A stretch of DNA of 64,000 nt from an uncultured Gammaproteobacteria bacterium (GTDB lineage Bacteria; Pseudomonadota; Gammaproteobacteria; Pseudomonadales; Pseudohongiellaceae): contig CAJXIY010000004.1 in NCBI GenBank assembly GCA_913054495.1, positions 1 to 64,000 of the forward strand, given 5' to 3'. Under the pieces are notes generated by a model, which saw only the letters and a list, made by a program, of their open reading frames with translations, was not told where the DNA came from and ran no database searches. The translations under genes and the position numbers were made by a program. Positions 27,351-36,372 of this stretch are shown here, piece by piece (the first letter of the stretch is position 1; every line of letters begins with the position of its first letter).

Positions 27351-27382
27351 AAACCAAAAAGGCGCATCAAACCAGATGCGCC
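27351..27382 (-). terminator. Rho-independent terminator after hupB
   Basis: An 8-bp perfect stem GGCGCATC/GATGCGCC with a 6-base loop (27361-27382) is followed on the minus strand by TTTTTGGTTTT. It lies about 190 bases after hupB. A second perfect 7-bp hairpin with a 3-base loop is at 27401-27417. Together they fill much of the 317-base hupB-ppiD gap. Confidence 0.85.
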
Positions 27383-27573
27383 CCTGAATGTCGATGCCAG
27401 ACTCGTCGAAGACGAGTGCATCAAATGAACCAATAAGCATCTATGACCTAATTGCTAGCCACCTAATGTCAGCTATAATTATCCAAATTTACCTGATGCA
27501 AACTGCTACCCAACGTTACCACTCCTGTAACATTATCCCAGAGCAGCAGTTTTCGAATTGGTTTTAAAACGAC

Positions 27574-27876
27574 TTAAGCCAGCGTATTAACTGAATCCTT
27601 AAGCGTATTAACTGAATCCTTAAGCGCTTTACCTGCCTTAAAACTAGGCACCTTCGCCGCTTTAATTTGAATCGGCTCACCGGTTTGAGGATTACGACCA
27701 ATACGCGCCGCTCTATGTTTCGTTGCGAAGGTACCAAATCCTACCAGCACCACGGGTTCTTCTTTCGTTAACGAATCTGTAATAGCATCGATCATCGCAT
27801 CAATTGCCCGACCCGCAGCAGCTTTTGGAAGGTCCGCACTGGCAGCAACAGCATCTACTAATTCTGATTTATTCAC
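27574..27876 (-). CDS. hupB: DNA-binding protein HU, beta-like, with duplicated C-terminus
   Basis: HU bends and compacts DNA as a dimer. The protein has the HU fold throughout: [16 protein letters not shown] at the start and the DNA-binding arm around [20 protein letters not shown] (about 60-79). HU proteins are usually 90 aa and end ALKDAVN. This one is 100 aa and ends [17 protein letters not shown], due to an exact 21-bp tandem duplication (27581-27622). The start codon is GTG at 27876, as in E. coli hupB, with AAGGGG about 7 bases upstream. A 10-bp inverted repeat (AATTTTGTAC, 27923-27932 and 27961-27970) lies in the promoter region; its meaning is unknown. The gene follows lon, the standard order. 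Confidence 0.96.
   Translation of the reverse strand: MNKSELVDAVAASADLPKAAAGRAIDAMIDAITDSLTKEEPVVLVGFGTFATKHRAARIGRNPQTGEPIQIKAAKVPSFKAGKALKDSVNTLKDSVNTLA
27581..27622. repeat. 21-bp perfect tandem duplication inside hupB
   Basis: Bases 27581-27601 and 27602-27622 are identical and in frame, each encoding LKDSVNT on the minus strand. Their exact identity implies a recent slippage or duplication event. Confidence 0.97.
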
Positions 27877-28082
27877 GTTATCCCCTTTTTATTTGTGTAA
27901 AGTTTCTATCGATGAATGCTCAAATTTTGTACAGACACAAAATATCTTTCGATGATTTTAGTACAAAATTATAGGGCAGTGATTGGAACGATATTGATTC
28001 CCCAAGTTTGTCTTATACCTGCTGTATGACCGAGTCTTTATACCAATAGCAAGAAAGCCATGTCAACCGAAAACACTCGGTT

Positions 28083-30512
28083 TCAGTGGGTATTTATGTG
28101 TTTCTTGTCACCAATTTTATCAATATCTTCCTGCTTCGCTTCTTTTTCCTGTTTCTGGTTTTCATCACTACTTAACGGAGTCGGTTGATATTGCAGTGCG
28201 TGTTCTAAGACCTGATCGATCCAGCGCACTGGAACTATTTCCAAATCGGCTTTTATATTATCTGGAATCTCAATTAAGTCTCTTTCGTTGTCGGCTGGAA
28301 TGATTACAGTTTTAATGTTTCCGCGATGGGCTGCCAACAATTTTTCCTTGAGCCCGCCAATTTTTAACACCTGTCCTCGCAATGTAATTTCCCCGGTCAT
28401 TGCCACATCGAACCTCACTGGAATTGCGGTTAGTGCAGACACAAGGGCTGTACACATACCGACACCTGCACTGGGTCCATCTTTAGGCGTGGCTCCTTCA
28501 GGGACATGAATATGCAAATCAAAATTTTCATGAAAGCTTGTTCGCAGACCCAGGGACTGGGCCCGACTCCGCACCACGGTGATGGCTGCCTGTATCGACT
28601 CCTGCATCACATCACCCAGGGAACCGGTCATGATCGTCTTGCCCTTGCCGGTCACAGCAATCGCCTCGATGGTCAGTAATTCGCCACCGACCTGGGTCCA
28701 GGCCAGACCGTTAACCTGACCAATGATGTTTTCCTCTTCCGCCTTGCCGAAATCGTACTTCCGAACACCGGAATATTTTTCCAGCTGCTCGCAGGAGAGG
28801 GTAATAGGCTTTGGTTTCTTGGTGTCGGTGTTCGCCTTGACAACTTTGCGGCAAATCTTGGCGATTTCTCTTTCCAGGCCTCGAACCCCAGCCTCCCGGG
28901 TATAGTAACGGATCATATCTCGAATCGGCCCTTCTTCGAACTTCAGTTCATCATCGGCCAGGCCATTATTTTCCTTCTGTTTTGGTACCAGATAACGTTC
29001 CGCGATATTCAACTTTTCTTCTTCTGTATAGCCTGGCAGGCGAATCACTTCCATGCGGTCTAACAAGGCATCCGGGATGTTCATACTGTTTGAAGTACAG
29101 ACAAACATCACTTCCGAGAGGTCGTAGTCTACTTCGAGATAGTGATCGTTGAAGCGATTGTTTTGTTCGGGATCCAAAACTTCTAACAAGGCGGAAGCTG
29201 GATCACCCCGGTTATCCATACCCATTTTGTCAATTTCGTCTAACAGGAACAGTGGATTTCTCACTCCTACCTTGGATAATTTTTGTAATAACTTACCCGG
29301 CAGTGAGCCAATATAAGTGCGACGGTGGCCGCGAATCTCCGCCTCATCTCTGACACCGCCAAGCGCCATGCGCACAAATTTGCGATTGGTAGCACGGGCG
29401 ATCGATTCACCCAGGGATGTCTTACCCACACCGGGAGGACCGACGAGACACAAGATCGGACCCTTGAGTTTCTTTACCCGCTTCTGTACCGCCAGATATT
29501 CCAGGATTCGCTCTTTTACTTCTTTTAAGCCATAGTGGTCAGCCTCAAGAATTTCTTCCGCCTTGGTCAGATCCAGCCTGACCTTGCTGCGTTTCTTCCA
29601 GGGAATACCAGTTAACCAATCGAGATAGGTTCTTACCACCGATGCTTCTGAGGACATGGGTGACATCAGTTTGAGTTTATTTAACTCAGATAAGGCTTTC
29701 GCTTTTGCATCCTTTGGCATACCGGCGGCGTCGATGCGCTGCATTATTTCTTCTGCCTCGTTGGGCACATCTTCCAGCTCACCCATTTCCTTCTGAATGG
29801 CCTTCATCTGTTCATTCAGATAGTACTCGCGCTGGCTTTTTTCCATCTGTTTTTTGACCCGGCCGCGAATGCGTTTCTCGACCTGAAACAGATCGATCTC
29901 GGATTCGATAAGCGCCATAAGATGTCCTATACGCGTCTTCAATCCCGCTAATTCCAGTAGGTTTTGTTTCTCCTGCAGCTGCAAGGCCATGTGTGAAGCG
30001 ATGGTATCCACTAGGCGCCCAGGCTCATCGATGCTGGCGATAGAAGTCATCACCTCCGGAGGGATTTTTTTACTTAACTGCACGTATTGGTCGAACTGAG
30101 ACAATAGGGATCGTATTAACACCGCCGATTCCTTATCCGGAATCGCTTCCTGCGGCAACAAGGTAGTTTCAGCCTTATAGTAATCGTCATCGAAGGAGAT
30201 ATTCCTGATGCTGGCACGATCCAGGCCTTCGACCAGCACCTTCACGGTGCCATCGGGCAATCTGATTAATTGCAAGATGGTAGATATGGTCCCGATCTTG
30301 AACAGATCGCGAAGTCCGGGTTCATCTTCCGATGCGCTCTTTTGCGCAACCAGCAAGACCTGCTTGTCGCTGGCCATGGCGATCTCCAGCGCCTTGATAG
30401 ACTTCGGCCGGCCCACAAACAGAGGTTGCACAATTTGAGGGTAAACCACCACGTCCCGCAGTGGCAGCAGGGGCAATGTGGTCTTACTGCTAAGATCCGT
30501 AGACACGCTCAT
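28083..30512 (-). CDS. lon: ATP-dependent protease Lon
   Basis: Lon degrades misfolded and regulatory proteins. The 809-aa protein has the N-terminal substrate domain (LPLLPLRDVVVYPQIVQPLFVGR), a coiled-coil region, the AAA+ module with Walker A GPPGVGKTSLGE (about 355) and Walker B FLLDEIDKM, and the C-terminal protease domain with serine in PKDGPSAGVGMCTALVSAL (about 680) and the lysine of the Ser-Lys dyad near GGLKEKLLAAHRGNIKTVIIP. E. coli Lon is 784 aa. A charged C-terminal tail (about 25 residues, KEAKQEDIDKIGDKK) exceeds the usual end. It starts at ATG 30512 behind a heat-shock-like promoter. It stands between clpX and hupB, as usual. Confidence 0.98.
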   Translation of the reverse strand: MSVSTDLSSKTTLPLLPLRDVVVYPQIVQPLFVGRPKSIKALEIAMASDKQVLLVAQKSASEDEPGLRDLFKIGTISTILQLIRLPDGTVKVLVEGLDRASIRNISFDDDYYKAETTLLPQEAIPDKESAVLIRSLLSQFDQYVQLSKKIPPEVMTSIASIDEPGRLVDTIASHMALQLQEKQNLLELAGLKTRIGHLMALIESEIDLFQVEKRIRGRVKKQMEKSQREYYLNEQMKAIQKEMGELEDVPNEAEEIMQRIDAAGMPKDAKAKALSELNKLKLMSPMSSEASVVRTYLDWLTGIPWKKRSKVRLDLTKAEEILEADHYGLKEVKERILEYLAVQKRVKKLKGPILCLVGPPGVGKTSLGESIARATNRKFVRMALGGVRDEAEIRGHRRTYIGSLPGKLLQKLSKVGVRNPLFLLDEIDKMGMDNRGDPASALLEVLDPEQNNRFNDHYLEVDYDLSEVMFVCTSNSMNIPDALLDRMEVIRLPGYTEEEKLNIAERYLVPKQKENNGLADDELKFEEGPIRDMIRYYTREAGVRGLEREIAKICRKVVKANTDTKKPKPITLSCEQLEKYSGVRKYDFGKAEEENIIGQVNGLAWTQVGGELLTIEAIAVTGKGKTIMTGSLGDVMQESIQAAITVVRSRAQSLGLRTSFHENFDLHIHVPEGATPKDGPSAGVGMCTALVSALTAIPVRFDVAMTGEITLRGQVLKIGGLKEKLLAAHRGNIKTVIIPADNERDLIEIPDNIKADLEIVPVRWIDQVLEHALQYQPTPLSSDENQKQEKEAKQEDIDKIGDKKHINTH

Positions 30513-30550
30513 AGACTACTCTTGGAAATGAATGATGTTCTTCTTTGTAA

Positions 30551-30562
30551 GTGTAGCTACAC
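30551..30562. repeat. 12-bp perfect palindrome in the lon leader
   Basis: GTGTAGCTACAC is fully self-complementary and lies 39 bases before the lon ATG, within the predicted 5' untranslated region. It could be a protein-binding site or a short RNA hairpin. Confidence 0.5.
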
Positions 30563-30582
30563 ACTGGGAAGCTAAGGAGCCT

Positions 30583-30598
30583 CTGAATACGTATTCAG
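30583..30598. repeat. 16-bp perfect palindrome with CCTCTGA core, lon leader
   Basis: CTGAATACGTATTCAG is perfectly self-complementary. It is preceded by AAGGAGC and forms GCCTCTGAATACG, so it looks like a compact relative of the CCTCTGA-ended repeats elsewhere in the window. It lies between the predicted lon start point and the lon ATG. Confidence 0.55.
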
Positions 30599-30613
30599 TG
30601 TCTCTCCGAGTCC

Positions 30614-30643
30614 AAGATGGAGCCAGGGACTCAGAATATCAAG
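30614..30643 (-). promoter_or_regulatory. sigma32 (heat-shock) promoter for lon
   Basis: On the minus strand CTTGATA (30643-30637), a 14-base spacer and CTCCATCTT (30622-30614) match the sigma32 consensus CTTGAAA - N11-16 - CCCCATNT at 6/7 and 7/8. It lies in the clpX-lon gap, giving a leader of about 95 bases. E. coli lon is also sigma32-controlled, so both position and sequence agree. Confidence 0.7.
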
Positions 30644-30657
30644 GTCCGGGCACAGAA

Positions 30658-31944
30658 TTATTCGTCGGCGGCCGACTTGCTCTGCTGCTCGATATTTTCG
30701 TACATGAGCAGGGGCTCGGAATCACCCTCTATAACGGCGGCATCGATTATAACCTTGCTTACATTCTCCAGGGACGGAATCTTGTACATGGTATCCAACA
30801 GTACTAGTTCCATGATCGAGCGCAAACCCCTGGCCCCGGTCTTTCGTTCCTGTGCCTTGCCTGCGATAGCGGTCAGGGCGTCCTCCCTGAATTGAATATC
30901 CACACCTTCCATCTCGAAAAGCTTGATGTATTGTTTGGTGAGGGAATTTTTCGGCTCCCGAATGATGCGGACCAGCGCATCCAGGTCCAATTCATCCAGG
31001 GTAGCTATTATTGGCAGGCGACCCACGAACTCCGGAATCAGACCATACTTGACCAAATCTTCCGGCTCCACATCGCGCAGGGTGTCACCGACCTGTTTTT
31101 CCGATTCCTTGCCCCGAACCTCTGCGGTAAACCCGATTCCACTCTTGTCGGAACGGTCTCGAATAATTTTCTCCAGACCGGCAAAAGCGCCACCGCAAAT
31201 AAACAATATATCCGAGGTGTCGACCTGCAGGAATTCCTGCTGAGGATGCTTGCGCCCACCCTGTGGTGGCACCGACGCCACCGTACCTTCAATTAATTTC
31301 AGTAAAGCCTGTTGAACACCCTCGCCGGAAACATCCCTGGTGATAGACGGGTTGTCAGATTTGCGGGAAATTTTGTCGATCTCATCGATGTAGACGATAC
31401 CGATTTGTGCTTTTTCGACGTCGTAATCACACTTCTGCAGCAGCTTCTGGATGATATTTTCCACATCTTCACCGACATAGCCTGCCTCGGTCAACGTGGT
31501 TGCATCGGCTATGGTAAATGGGACGTCCAGCAGTCGTGCCAGCGTCTCTGCCAGCAGGGTCTTGCCGGTACCGGTTGGCCCCACCATAAGAATATTGCTC
31601 TTGCCGAGCTCAACGTCTTCGCTGCCCTTGTCGTAATTCAAGCGTTTGTAGTGATTATAGACGGCGACGGCAAGTACTTTCTTGGCACTTTCCTGGCCAA
31701 TCACATACTCATCCAGGGTGCTCTTGATCTCTGCCGGAATGGGTAATTTGCGACTCCCAGGGTCGGTATCTTTCTCCTGTATTTCCTCGCGGATGATGTC
31801 ATTACAAAGATCTACACATTCATCGCAGACAAAAACCGACGGGCCGGCGATGAGTTTTCGTACTTCATGCTGGCTCTTGCCGCAAAAGGAGCAATACAGC
31901 AGTTTGCCGGTATCATCCCCCTTGTTGTAGCGATCATCTGACAT
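30658..31944 (-). CDS. clpX: ClpX, ATP-binding subunit of ClpXP protease
   Basis: ClpX unfolds tagged substrates and feeds them to ClpP. The 428-aa protein has the N-terminal zinc domain with C18, C21, C40 and C43. Walker A GPTGTGKT is at 123-130 and Walker [13 protein letters not shown] near 180-191. The IGF loop that docks on ClpP is visible in SGIGFTAEV. The C-terminal part carries [18 protein letters not shown]. It starts at ATG 31944. clpP lies 211 bases upstream on the same strand; the gap contains a CTTGAAA box but no matching -10, so I do not call a heat-shock promoter there. Confidence 0.98.
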   Translation of the reverse strand: MSDDRYNKGDDTGKLLYCSFCGKSQHEVRKLIAGPSVFVCDECVDLCNDIIREEIQEKDTDPGSRKLPIPAEIKSTLDEYVIGQESAKKVLAVAVYNHYKRLNYDKGSEDVELGKSNILMVGPTGTGKTLLAETLARLLDVPFTIADATTLTEAGYVGEDVENIIQKLLQKCDYDVEKAQIGIVYIDEIDKISRKSDNPSITRDVSGEGVQQALLKLIEGTVASVPPQGGRKHPQQEFLQVDTSDILFICGGAFAGLEKIIRDRSDKSGIGFTAEVRGKESEKQVGDTLRDVEPEDLVKYGLIPEFVGRLPIIATLDELDLDALVRIIREPKNSLTKQYIKLFEMEGVDIQFREDALTAIAGKAQERKTGARGLRSIMELVLLDTMYKIPSLENVSKVIIDAAVIEGDSEPLLMYENIEQQSKSAADE

Positions 31945-32155
31945 GTCTAGCCTTAGTTTTAGCCTTGTCTTTATCGAAATTTGATTTACTGATTATTCGG
32001 CAACGGTAACTGTCATATCACTGCCGTAGCAACCAAACCGGTGGACTGGCTGCCTTGGGTCTATATTTCAAGCAGTCCTCACGCTCATCGGTAGACAGAT
32101 CCACGCTGTAAAGTGCAGGCAATGCCTTGCAATTGCAAGCCTGAGAACGTTGATT

Positions 32156-32800
32156 TTAGACAGATTTGGTCTTTTTCCTTGCTTTATTGCCTGCTCTTGT
32201 CTCAATTATTTTATCCACCAGTCCGTATTCGAGCGCCTGCTCCGCACTCATGTAATGATCACGCTCTGTATCACGGGCTATTGTCTCCACTTCCTGACCG
32301 GTGTGTTTTGAAAGTAAATCATTAAGATTCTCTCGCATCTTAATGATTTCATTAGCTTGTATTTCAATATCTGATGCTTGTCCCTGCGCCCCGCCGCTAG
32401 GTTGGTGGATCATCAAGCGGGAATGGGGCAGCGCATAACGCTTTCCCTTGGCGCCACCCGCCAGCAACATCGCCCCCATACTCGCGGCCTGGCCGATACA
32501 CATCGTGCTGACATTCGGTTGAATGAACTGCATGGTGTCATAAATAGATAAGCCGGCAGTGACCGAGCCACCCGGTGAATTGATATAGAGATGGATATCC
32601 TTATCGGGGTTCTCCGATTCCAGGTACAGCATCTGAGCCACGATCAGATTCGCCATATGATCTTCCACCTGACCGGTCATGAAGATGACCCTATCCTTGA
32701 GCAGGCGCGAATAGATGTCGTAGGAGCGTTCTCCCCGTGCCGTCTGCTCCACCACCATGGGCACCAGCGCGGCACGGGTAACAACTTGCATTTTTGACAT
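32156..32800 (-). CDS. clpP: ATP-dependent Clp protease proteolytic subunit ClpP
   Basis: ClpP forms the tetradecameric barrel of ClpXP. The 214-aa product shows the catalytic triad S107 in [12 protein letters not shown]132 in MIHQPSGG and D181 in ERDHYM. The N-terminus [37 protein letters not shown] is family-like, with a short propeptide that is normally removed. ATG at 32800 was chosen; an in-frame TTG at 32842 lies too far up. It is located between tig and clpX. Confidence 0.97.
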   Translation of the reverse strand: MSKMQVVTRAALVPMVVEQTARGERSYDIYSRLLKDRVIFMTGQVEDHMANLIVAQMLYLESENPDKDIHLYINSPGGSVTAGLSIYDTMQFIQPNVSTMCIGQAASMGAMLLAGGAKGKRYALPHSRLMIHQPSGGAQGQASDIEIQANEIIKMRENLNDLLSKHTGQEVETIARDTERDHYMSAEQALEYGLVDKIIETRAGNKARKKTKSV

Positions 32801-32885
32801 GAATTGAATTCTCTCTGCTTGGGTGACACCAGCCCTCGCCAACGGCAGTCACCTTTGTATTAATAACGACCCAGGTTCCCAAAAC

Positions 32886-34271
32886 CTAAGCTGGTAGTGA
32901 TGGCACCGATTCGGAATTAGACCCGCCGGGCCGCTCTTCAGTCTCTGCCGTATTCGCCGCCGCAGCGGGACTTGGCTCTGGTTTGATTACTTCCTGGTAG
33001 CTCAAACGGGTCTCGCGCACATTCGCTGTATCTATTATGTGGTCAAAAACCTGATCTTCAATGACTGTGGATTCGACCGTACCGAGCTGTTCCTTGTCAC
33101 CGTAATACCAGTTGACTACGTCATCGGGAGATTCATAGGTGGAAGCCAGCTCCTCGACAGCCTCTCGAACCCTGACCGGGTCGGCTGTGATTTTATGCTG
33201 TTGCACCACTTCACCGAGGATCAGCCCCAACACGACGCGGCGCCTGGCCTGGTCCGTGAATAGGTCGTCGGGCAACATGGCTGGGTCAATATTTTTCCCG
33301 GCGCCGATCTGTTGAATAGCCTGGTCGCGTAGTTGCTGGATTTCTCCCGCAATCAGTGTCGCTGGCACCGATACATCGACGGCATCTATCAATGCATCCA
33401 TTACCTGGTTCTTCAATTTGCTGCGACTGGACACCTTCAGCTCGCGCCGCATGTTGCTGCTCACTTCTTCCCTGAATGCCGGTTCACCGCCTTCGTCGAT
33501 ACCGAAGCTCTTGAAAAATTCTTCATCTATCTCCGGCAAAACCTGGGTGCTAACCGAGTTCAATGTGAGTTCAAACTCCACCTGTTTGCCGGCTAATTCC
33601 TCATTGTAATATTCCCCTGGGAATTCCAGGGTCAGCACAAAAACCTCGCCGCTGCTGTTGCCGACGATGCCGGTTTCAAAACCGGGAATCATGCGCTCCG
33701 ACCCAAGCACCAGGTTGATTCCACTACCCCTGCCGCCTTCGAATTCTTCACCCCCGAGGGTGCCAACATAGTCGATATTAACCCGATCATCGATAGCGGC
33801 CGGGCGCTCAACTACTTCCCAGATCTGTCGCTGCTGGCGAAGAGTCATAATCATTTCATCTATATCGGCGTCTTCAATCTCGGCGCTGAGCCGTTCCACT
33901 TCTATCTTCGAAAAATCAGGCAGGGTAATCTCCGGATACACCTCGAATATTGCGGTGAACTCCAGATCTTCACCCTCGATTACATTCGTGGCCTCTATTT
34001 TTGGTTGTCCGGCCGGCTTCAGGCTCTCCTGACTAATCGCCTCATAGTAGGTTTGGCTCATTAACTCACCCACCACTTCTTGGCGCACACCTTTACCAAA
34101 CTTACCTTTGATTACCTTGAAGGGGACCTTGCCTCTCCGGAAGCCTTTCAAATTCACATTTTTCGCCGCTTCCTGTAAACGGGCATTCACCGCCGTGTTC
34201 ACCTGTTCACCGGGCACGGCAATGGTCATTTTCCTTTCTAAACCTTCTGTAGTTTCTATTGAAACTCGCAT
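32886..34271 (-). CDS. tig: Trigger factor
   Basis: Trigger factor is the ribosome-bound chaperone and prolyl isomerase. The 461-aa protein begins MRVSIETTEGLERKMTIAVP and carries the ribosome-docking loop GFRRGKVPFKVIKGKFG (about 44-60). The FKBP-type PPIase domain is at about 155-245 (DRVNIDYVGTLGGEEFEGG to FPGEYYNEELAGK). The helical arms follow. The C-terminal 35 residues (PSPAAAANTAETEERPGGSN) are a low-complexity tail longer than in E. coli (432 aa). ATG at 34271 is the family start. It heads the tig-clpP-clpX-lon series. Confidence 0.97.
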   Translation of the reverse strand: MRVSIETTEGLERKMTIAVPGEQVNTAVNARLQEAAKNVNLKGFRRGKVPFKVIKGKFGKGVRQEVVGELMSQTYYEAISQESLKPAGQPKIEATNVIEGEDLEFTAIFEVYPEITLPDFSKIEVERLSAEIEDADIDEMIMTLRQQRQIWEVVERPAAIDDRVNIDYVGTLGGEEFEGGRGSGINLVLGSERMIPGFETGIVGNSSGEVFVLTLEFPGEYYNEELAGKQVEFELTLNSVSTQVLPEIDEEFFKSFGIDEGGEPAFREEVSSNMRRELKVSSRSKLKNQVMDALIDAVDVSVPATLIAGEIQQLRDQAIQQIGAGKNIDPAMLPDDLFTDQARRRVVLGLILGEVVQQHKITADPVRVREAVEELASTYESPDDVVNWYYGDKEQLGTVESTVIEDQVFDHIIDTANVRETRLSYQEVIKPEPSPAAAANTAETEERPGGSNSESVPSLPA

Positions 34272-34614
34272 GGTCAAACCTCTTTTGTTCCGGGGCAAAA
34301 CTATCTTCGACGTGATTTACCCGAATATCGATGTGCTTACTAGAATACCAGGAAGTTGCGACAGCTAGGTGAACTGACAAAGTCTGGGCTTCGAATACTA
34401 TAAAATTCAACAAGTTAGCGATTTTATAACCGGAGGCCTAGCAACCAGCTCATAGCGCTCCCTGGACCGCAAGGTGCGCGATTTTCCCATATCAAAATTG
34501 ACTATTCAATCTTTCCTTAGAGGCTGCTACCGAGAATGAAAAACCACGCACGAGGGTTTGCTATGGGGTAATCTGTGCTGCCTCAGGCATTCAACAGCTC
34601 AGGCAACATGGCAG
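34272..34614. other. 343-bp divergent gap between tig and mobA
   Basis: It must hold the tig promoter (minus) and a mobA promoter (plus). TTGACT at about 34500 is a good -35 for the plus strand, but no convincing -10 follows at 16-18 bases. No RNA gene, gene remnant or clear repeat was seen. Confidence 0.5.
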
Positions 34615-35235
34615 ATGATAGACCGATCCCAGATAGCAGCCGTTATTCTCGCCGGAGGCAAGGCCTCTCGGCTGCAACAGGTGGACAAGGCCCTGCTGCC
34701 ACTCCATGGCAAGGCTCTAATCGAGTATGTCGTGGCCCGTGCCAGAGCGGAGTCCGCCGAAATACTCATCAGTGTGAATCGTAACCGGAAGAAATATGAA
34801 TACCTTGGACTAGCCTTGATAGCTGACTATCGAGATCCTTTTGCCGGCCCGTTAATCGGGATAGCCAGTGCGATGCGAGCACTGCGAGTTGGCAATCATG
34901 TCACCGGGCTAAAATACCTGGCCTGCTTCGCCGCCGATGTGCCCTGCTTTCCCACTAGGCTGGTTTCGAAGCTGAGTTCGGCACTCGACCACGCCAATGC
35001 CGAGGTCGCCTGGTCGATCTGCAACGATCAGCTGCAACCCTTATTTTCACTATGGGCTTTAAGTACTTTACCTGCGCTTGAAGCGGCAATAGAAAATAGA
35101 ATCTATGGGCCGAAACATTTAATCCCACGACTCAAGAATGTGCTGGTCAATTTTTCCTCTGACGATCCAGCCCAGTTCCTGAATATCAACACACAAGCAT
35201 CATATGATCGTGCAAAATCATTAATCGAAGCTTGA
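34615..35235 (+). CDS. mobA: Molybdenum cofactor guanylyltransferase MobA
   Basis: MobA attaches GMP to molybdopterin, giving the guanine dinucleotide cofactor used by DMSO-reductase family enzymes. The 206-aa protein has the nucleotidyltransferase signature AAVILAGGKASRLQQVDKALLPLHGK (by position, about 7-32) with the GTP-binding lysine, then DYRDPFAGPLIGIASAM. The normally conserved acidic metal site appears as FAADVPCF (about 104-111). ATG 34615 was chosen from several in-frame starts because the family begins a few residues before LAGG. No molybdoenzyme is in the window. It is followed by an AT-rich gap. Confidence 0.9.
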   Translation: MIDRSQIAAVILAGGKASRLQQVDKALLPLHGKALIEYVVARARAESAEILISVNRNRKKYEYLGLALIADYRDPFAGPLIGIASAMRALRVGNHVTGLKYLACFAADVPCFPTRLVSKLSSALDHANAEVAWSICNDQLQPLFSLWALSTLPALEAAIENRIYGPKHLIPRLKNVLVNFSSDDPAQFLNINTQASYDRAKSLIEA

Positions 35236-35478
35236 AAAAAGGTTTTTTGTTGAAAAATAAAATTCACAAAACATTTTTTGTTTCTTAGAAAACCTCTCTA
35301 TCTCTTTGTTTCCAATCACAAAAAGAAATCGCGCGTATTTTCAAACGACTCGTATCCTGTTGTTATTACTGAATATTGTAAAAGTGGCTGTTTTCCCTGG
35401 TTGCGGCTGATAAAAATCACATGGCATATATTTTGCGCTCTTCTCTTAGCCGTCAATAGGGTTTAGTCTGCTTTTACT
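35236..35478. other. AT-rich gap after mobA
   Basis: This 243-bp stretch is markedly richer in A and T than its surroundings, with runs such as AAAAAAGG, TTTTTTG and ACATTTTTTG. I see no convincing gene; a 62-residue open frame at 35278 would need a TTG start and has no ribosome binding site. It could hold a mobA terminator or be a foreign or regulatory segment. Confidence 0.5.
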
Positions 35479-35552
35479 CGCTAGCTTAAGGTTGCCTGCT
35501 GACTTACTCGGTCGGGGCTAATATTTTTATTAGCAGTAACCTTAAGCTAGCG
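35479..35552. repeat. 74-bp inverted repeat upstream of the DUF6316-like gene
   Basis: CGCTAGCTTAAGGTT (35479-35493) and AACCTTAAGCTAGCG (35538-35552) are perfect 15-bp arms; pairing extends about 6 more bases (GCCTGCT against AGCAGT) with one irregularity. The loop of about 30 bases is AT-rich at one side. There is no T-run, so it is not a standard terminator. It ends 34 bases before the small gene's start and could be an operator, a cruciform or a small mobile remnant. Confidence 0.8.
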
Positions 35553-35586
35553 GAGACCAATACCCTCACGGTCGTTGATTTTATTG

Positions 35587-35790
35587 ATGCCACTCACACG
35601 CCAGCAAGATTCCACTGCGACGACGCGCACCCAGTCCCGCAGTGAGCGCATGTTTAGTGAACAGGACCTGTGGTATTTCAAAGTTCGCGAGGGCGACGAA
35701 GTCGGCCCGTTTCGGTATCGCTGTGAGGCCGAGAGCAACCTCAATCACTTTATTAAGCGGCTCAAACAAGAACCCAGCCCCCATTTTTGA
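35587..35790 (+). CDS. DUF6316-like small protein
   Basis: A 67-aa protein. Residues 20-60 read RSERMFSEQDLWYFKVREGDEVGPFRYRCEAESNLNHFIKR (by position), close to what I recall of the DUF6316 family (RSDRFF-x-W-YF-TREG-x-GPF-AE-x-L-Y). The family's function is unknown. There is no membrane segment; it should be cytoplasmic. ATG 35587 is taken as start because the two upstream in-frame TTG codons precede the similarity. The N-terminus is Thr/Gln/Ser-rich and probably flexible. It stands alone behind a long inverted repeat. Confidence 0.65.
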   Translation: MPLTRQQDSTATTRTQSRSERMFSEQDLWYFKVREGDEVGPFRYRCEAESNLNHFIKRLKQEPSPHF

Positions 35791-35859
35791 CCCGGGATCA
35801 ATCGCCCGGCGTATCTGGATAGCGACCTCACCCTTGCCTGTTGCAGGCTAATAAAAGTA

Positions 35860-36228
35860 ATGACTCAAGTTCGAGATACCTCGGCGAACTCAGCACTGGG
35901 CACTATCGATTCCTTCGTAGCCGGTATGGATGTGGATTTTAATAGCGGCGTGATCTCCAATGGTTTGCTGCAGGTAGAAGTGGCGGGCAGCCAGGTCTGG
36001 GAGATCGATTTCGCCGGCTCTGTGCATCAGGGCCTGGTGGATATCACAGCCACCGGTGGCAGCTTGATGAACCCGGGTGGGCTTATCAGTAACTCGATAG
36101 ATGCCAATCTGGGCGGCGTATTTACCGGCAACCAGGCAGGAGCCTTCGTCGGGGGATTTAACTTGATAGACAACATCAACATTCTTAATCAGGTTGATGG
36201 GTTTATACTATCGAGCGATAAGCCATAG
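35860..36228 (+). CDS. C-terminal fragment of a FecR-associated surface/beta-barrel-like protein
   Basis: A 122-residue product without signal peptide. It is Gly/Asn/Asp-rich with alternating strands (MDVDFNSGVISNGLLQVEV, WEIDFAGSVHQGLVDITATGGSL, SIDANLGGVFTGNQAGAFVGGF by position). This pattern matches my memory of the extreme C-terminal region of long FecR-domain proteins in marine gammaproteobacteria, where VFTG-x-AGAFVGGF is typical. The rest of such a protein (FecR domain, signal peptide) is missing upstream, so it is probably a remnant, though the ATG at 35860 leaves it formally open. No good ribosome binding site was found. Function as an independent protein is doubtful. Confidence 0.45.
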   Translation: MTQVRDTSANSALGTIDSFVAGMDVDFNSGVISNGLLQVEVAGSQVWEIDFAGSVHQGLVDITATGGSLMNPGGLISNSIDANLGGVFTGNQAGAFVGGFNLIDNINILNQVDGFILSSDKP

Positions 36229-36372
36229 CTGGGTCAACGTGTAGTGATAGTAATAGTGACAGTCAGATCCAATGAGCGGTGGGCTATGAAATTCCCATGG
36301 GTAGTAATCAGGGCGCAATGCTTGTCGATCTTATGTTAATAGCATGCTGATCGACGCCAATAATCCCGAATT

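Noticed and set aside
27923-27970. 10-bp inverted repeat upstream of hupB as an operator or terminator
   Set aside because: Arms are AT-rich and short with a 28-base gap; could arise by chance, so it is only mentioned in the hupB entry.
31945-32155. Heat-shock promoter before clpX
   Set aside because: CTTGAAA is perfect, but no CCCCAT-type box follows at the right distance.
35278-35466. 62-residue open frame in the AT-rich gap
   Set aside because: Needs a TTG start, lacks a ribosome binding site and has no recognisable sequence.
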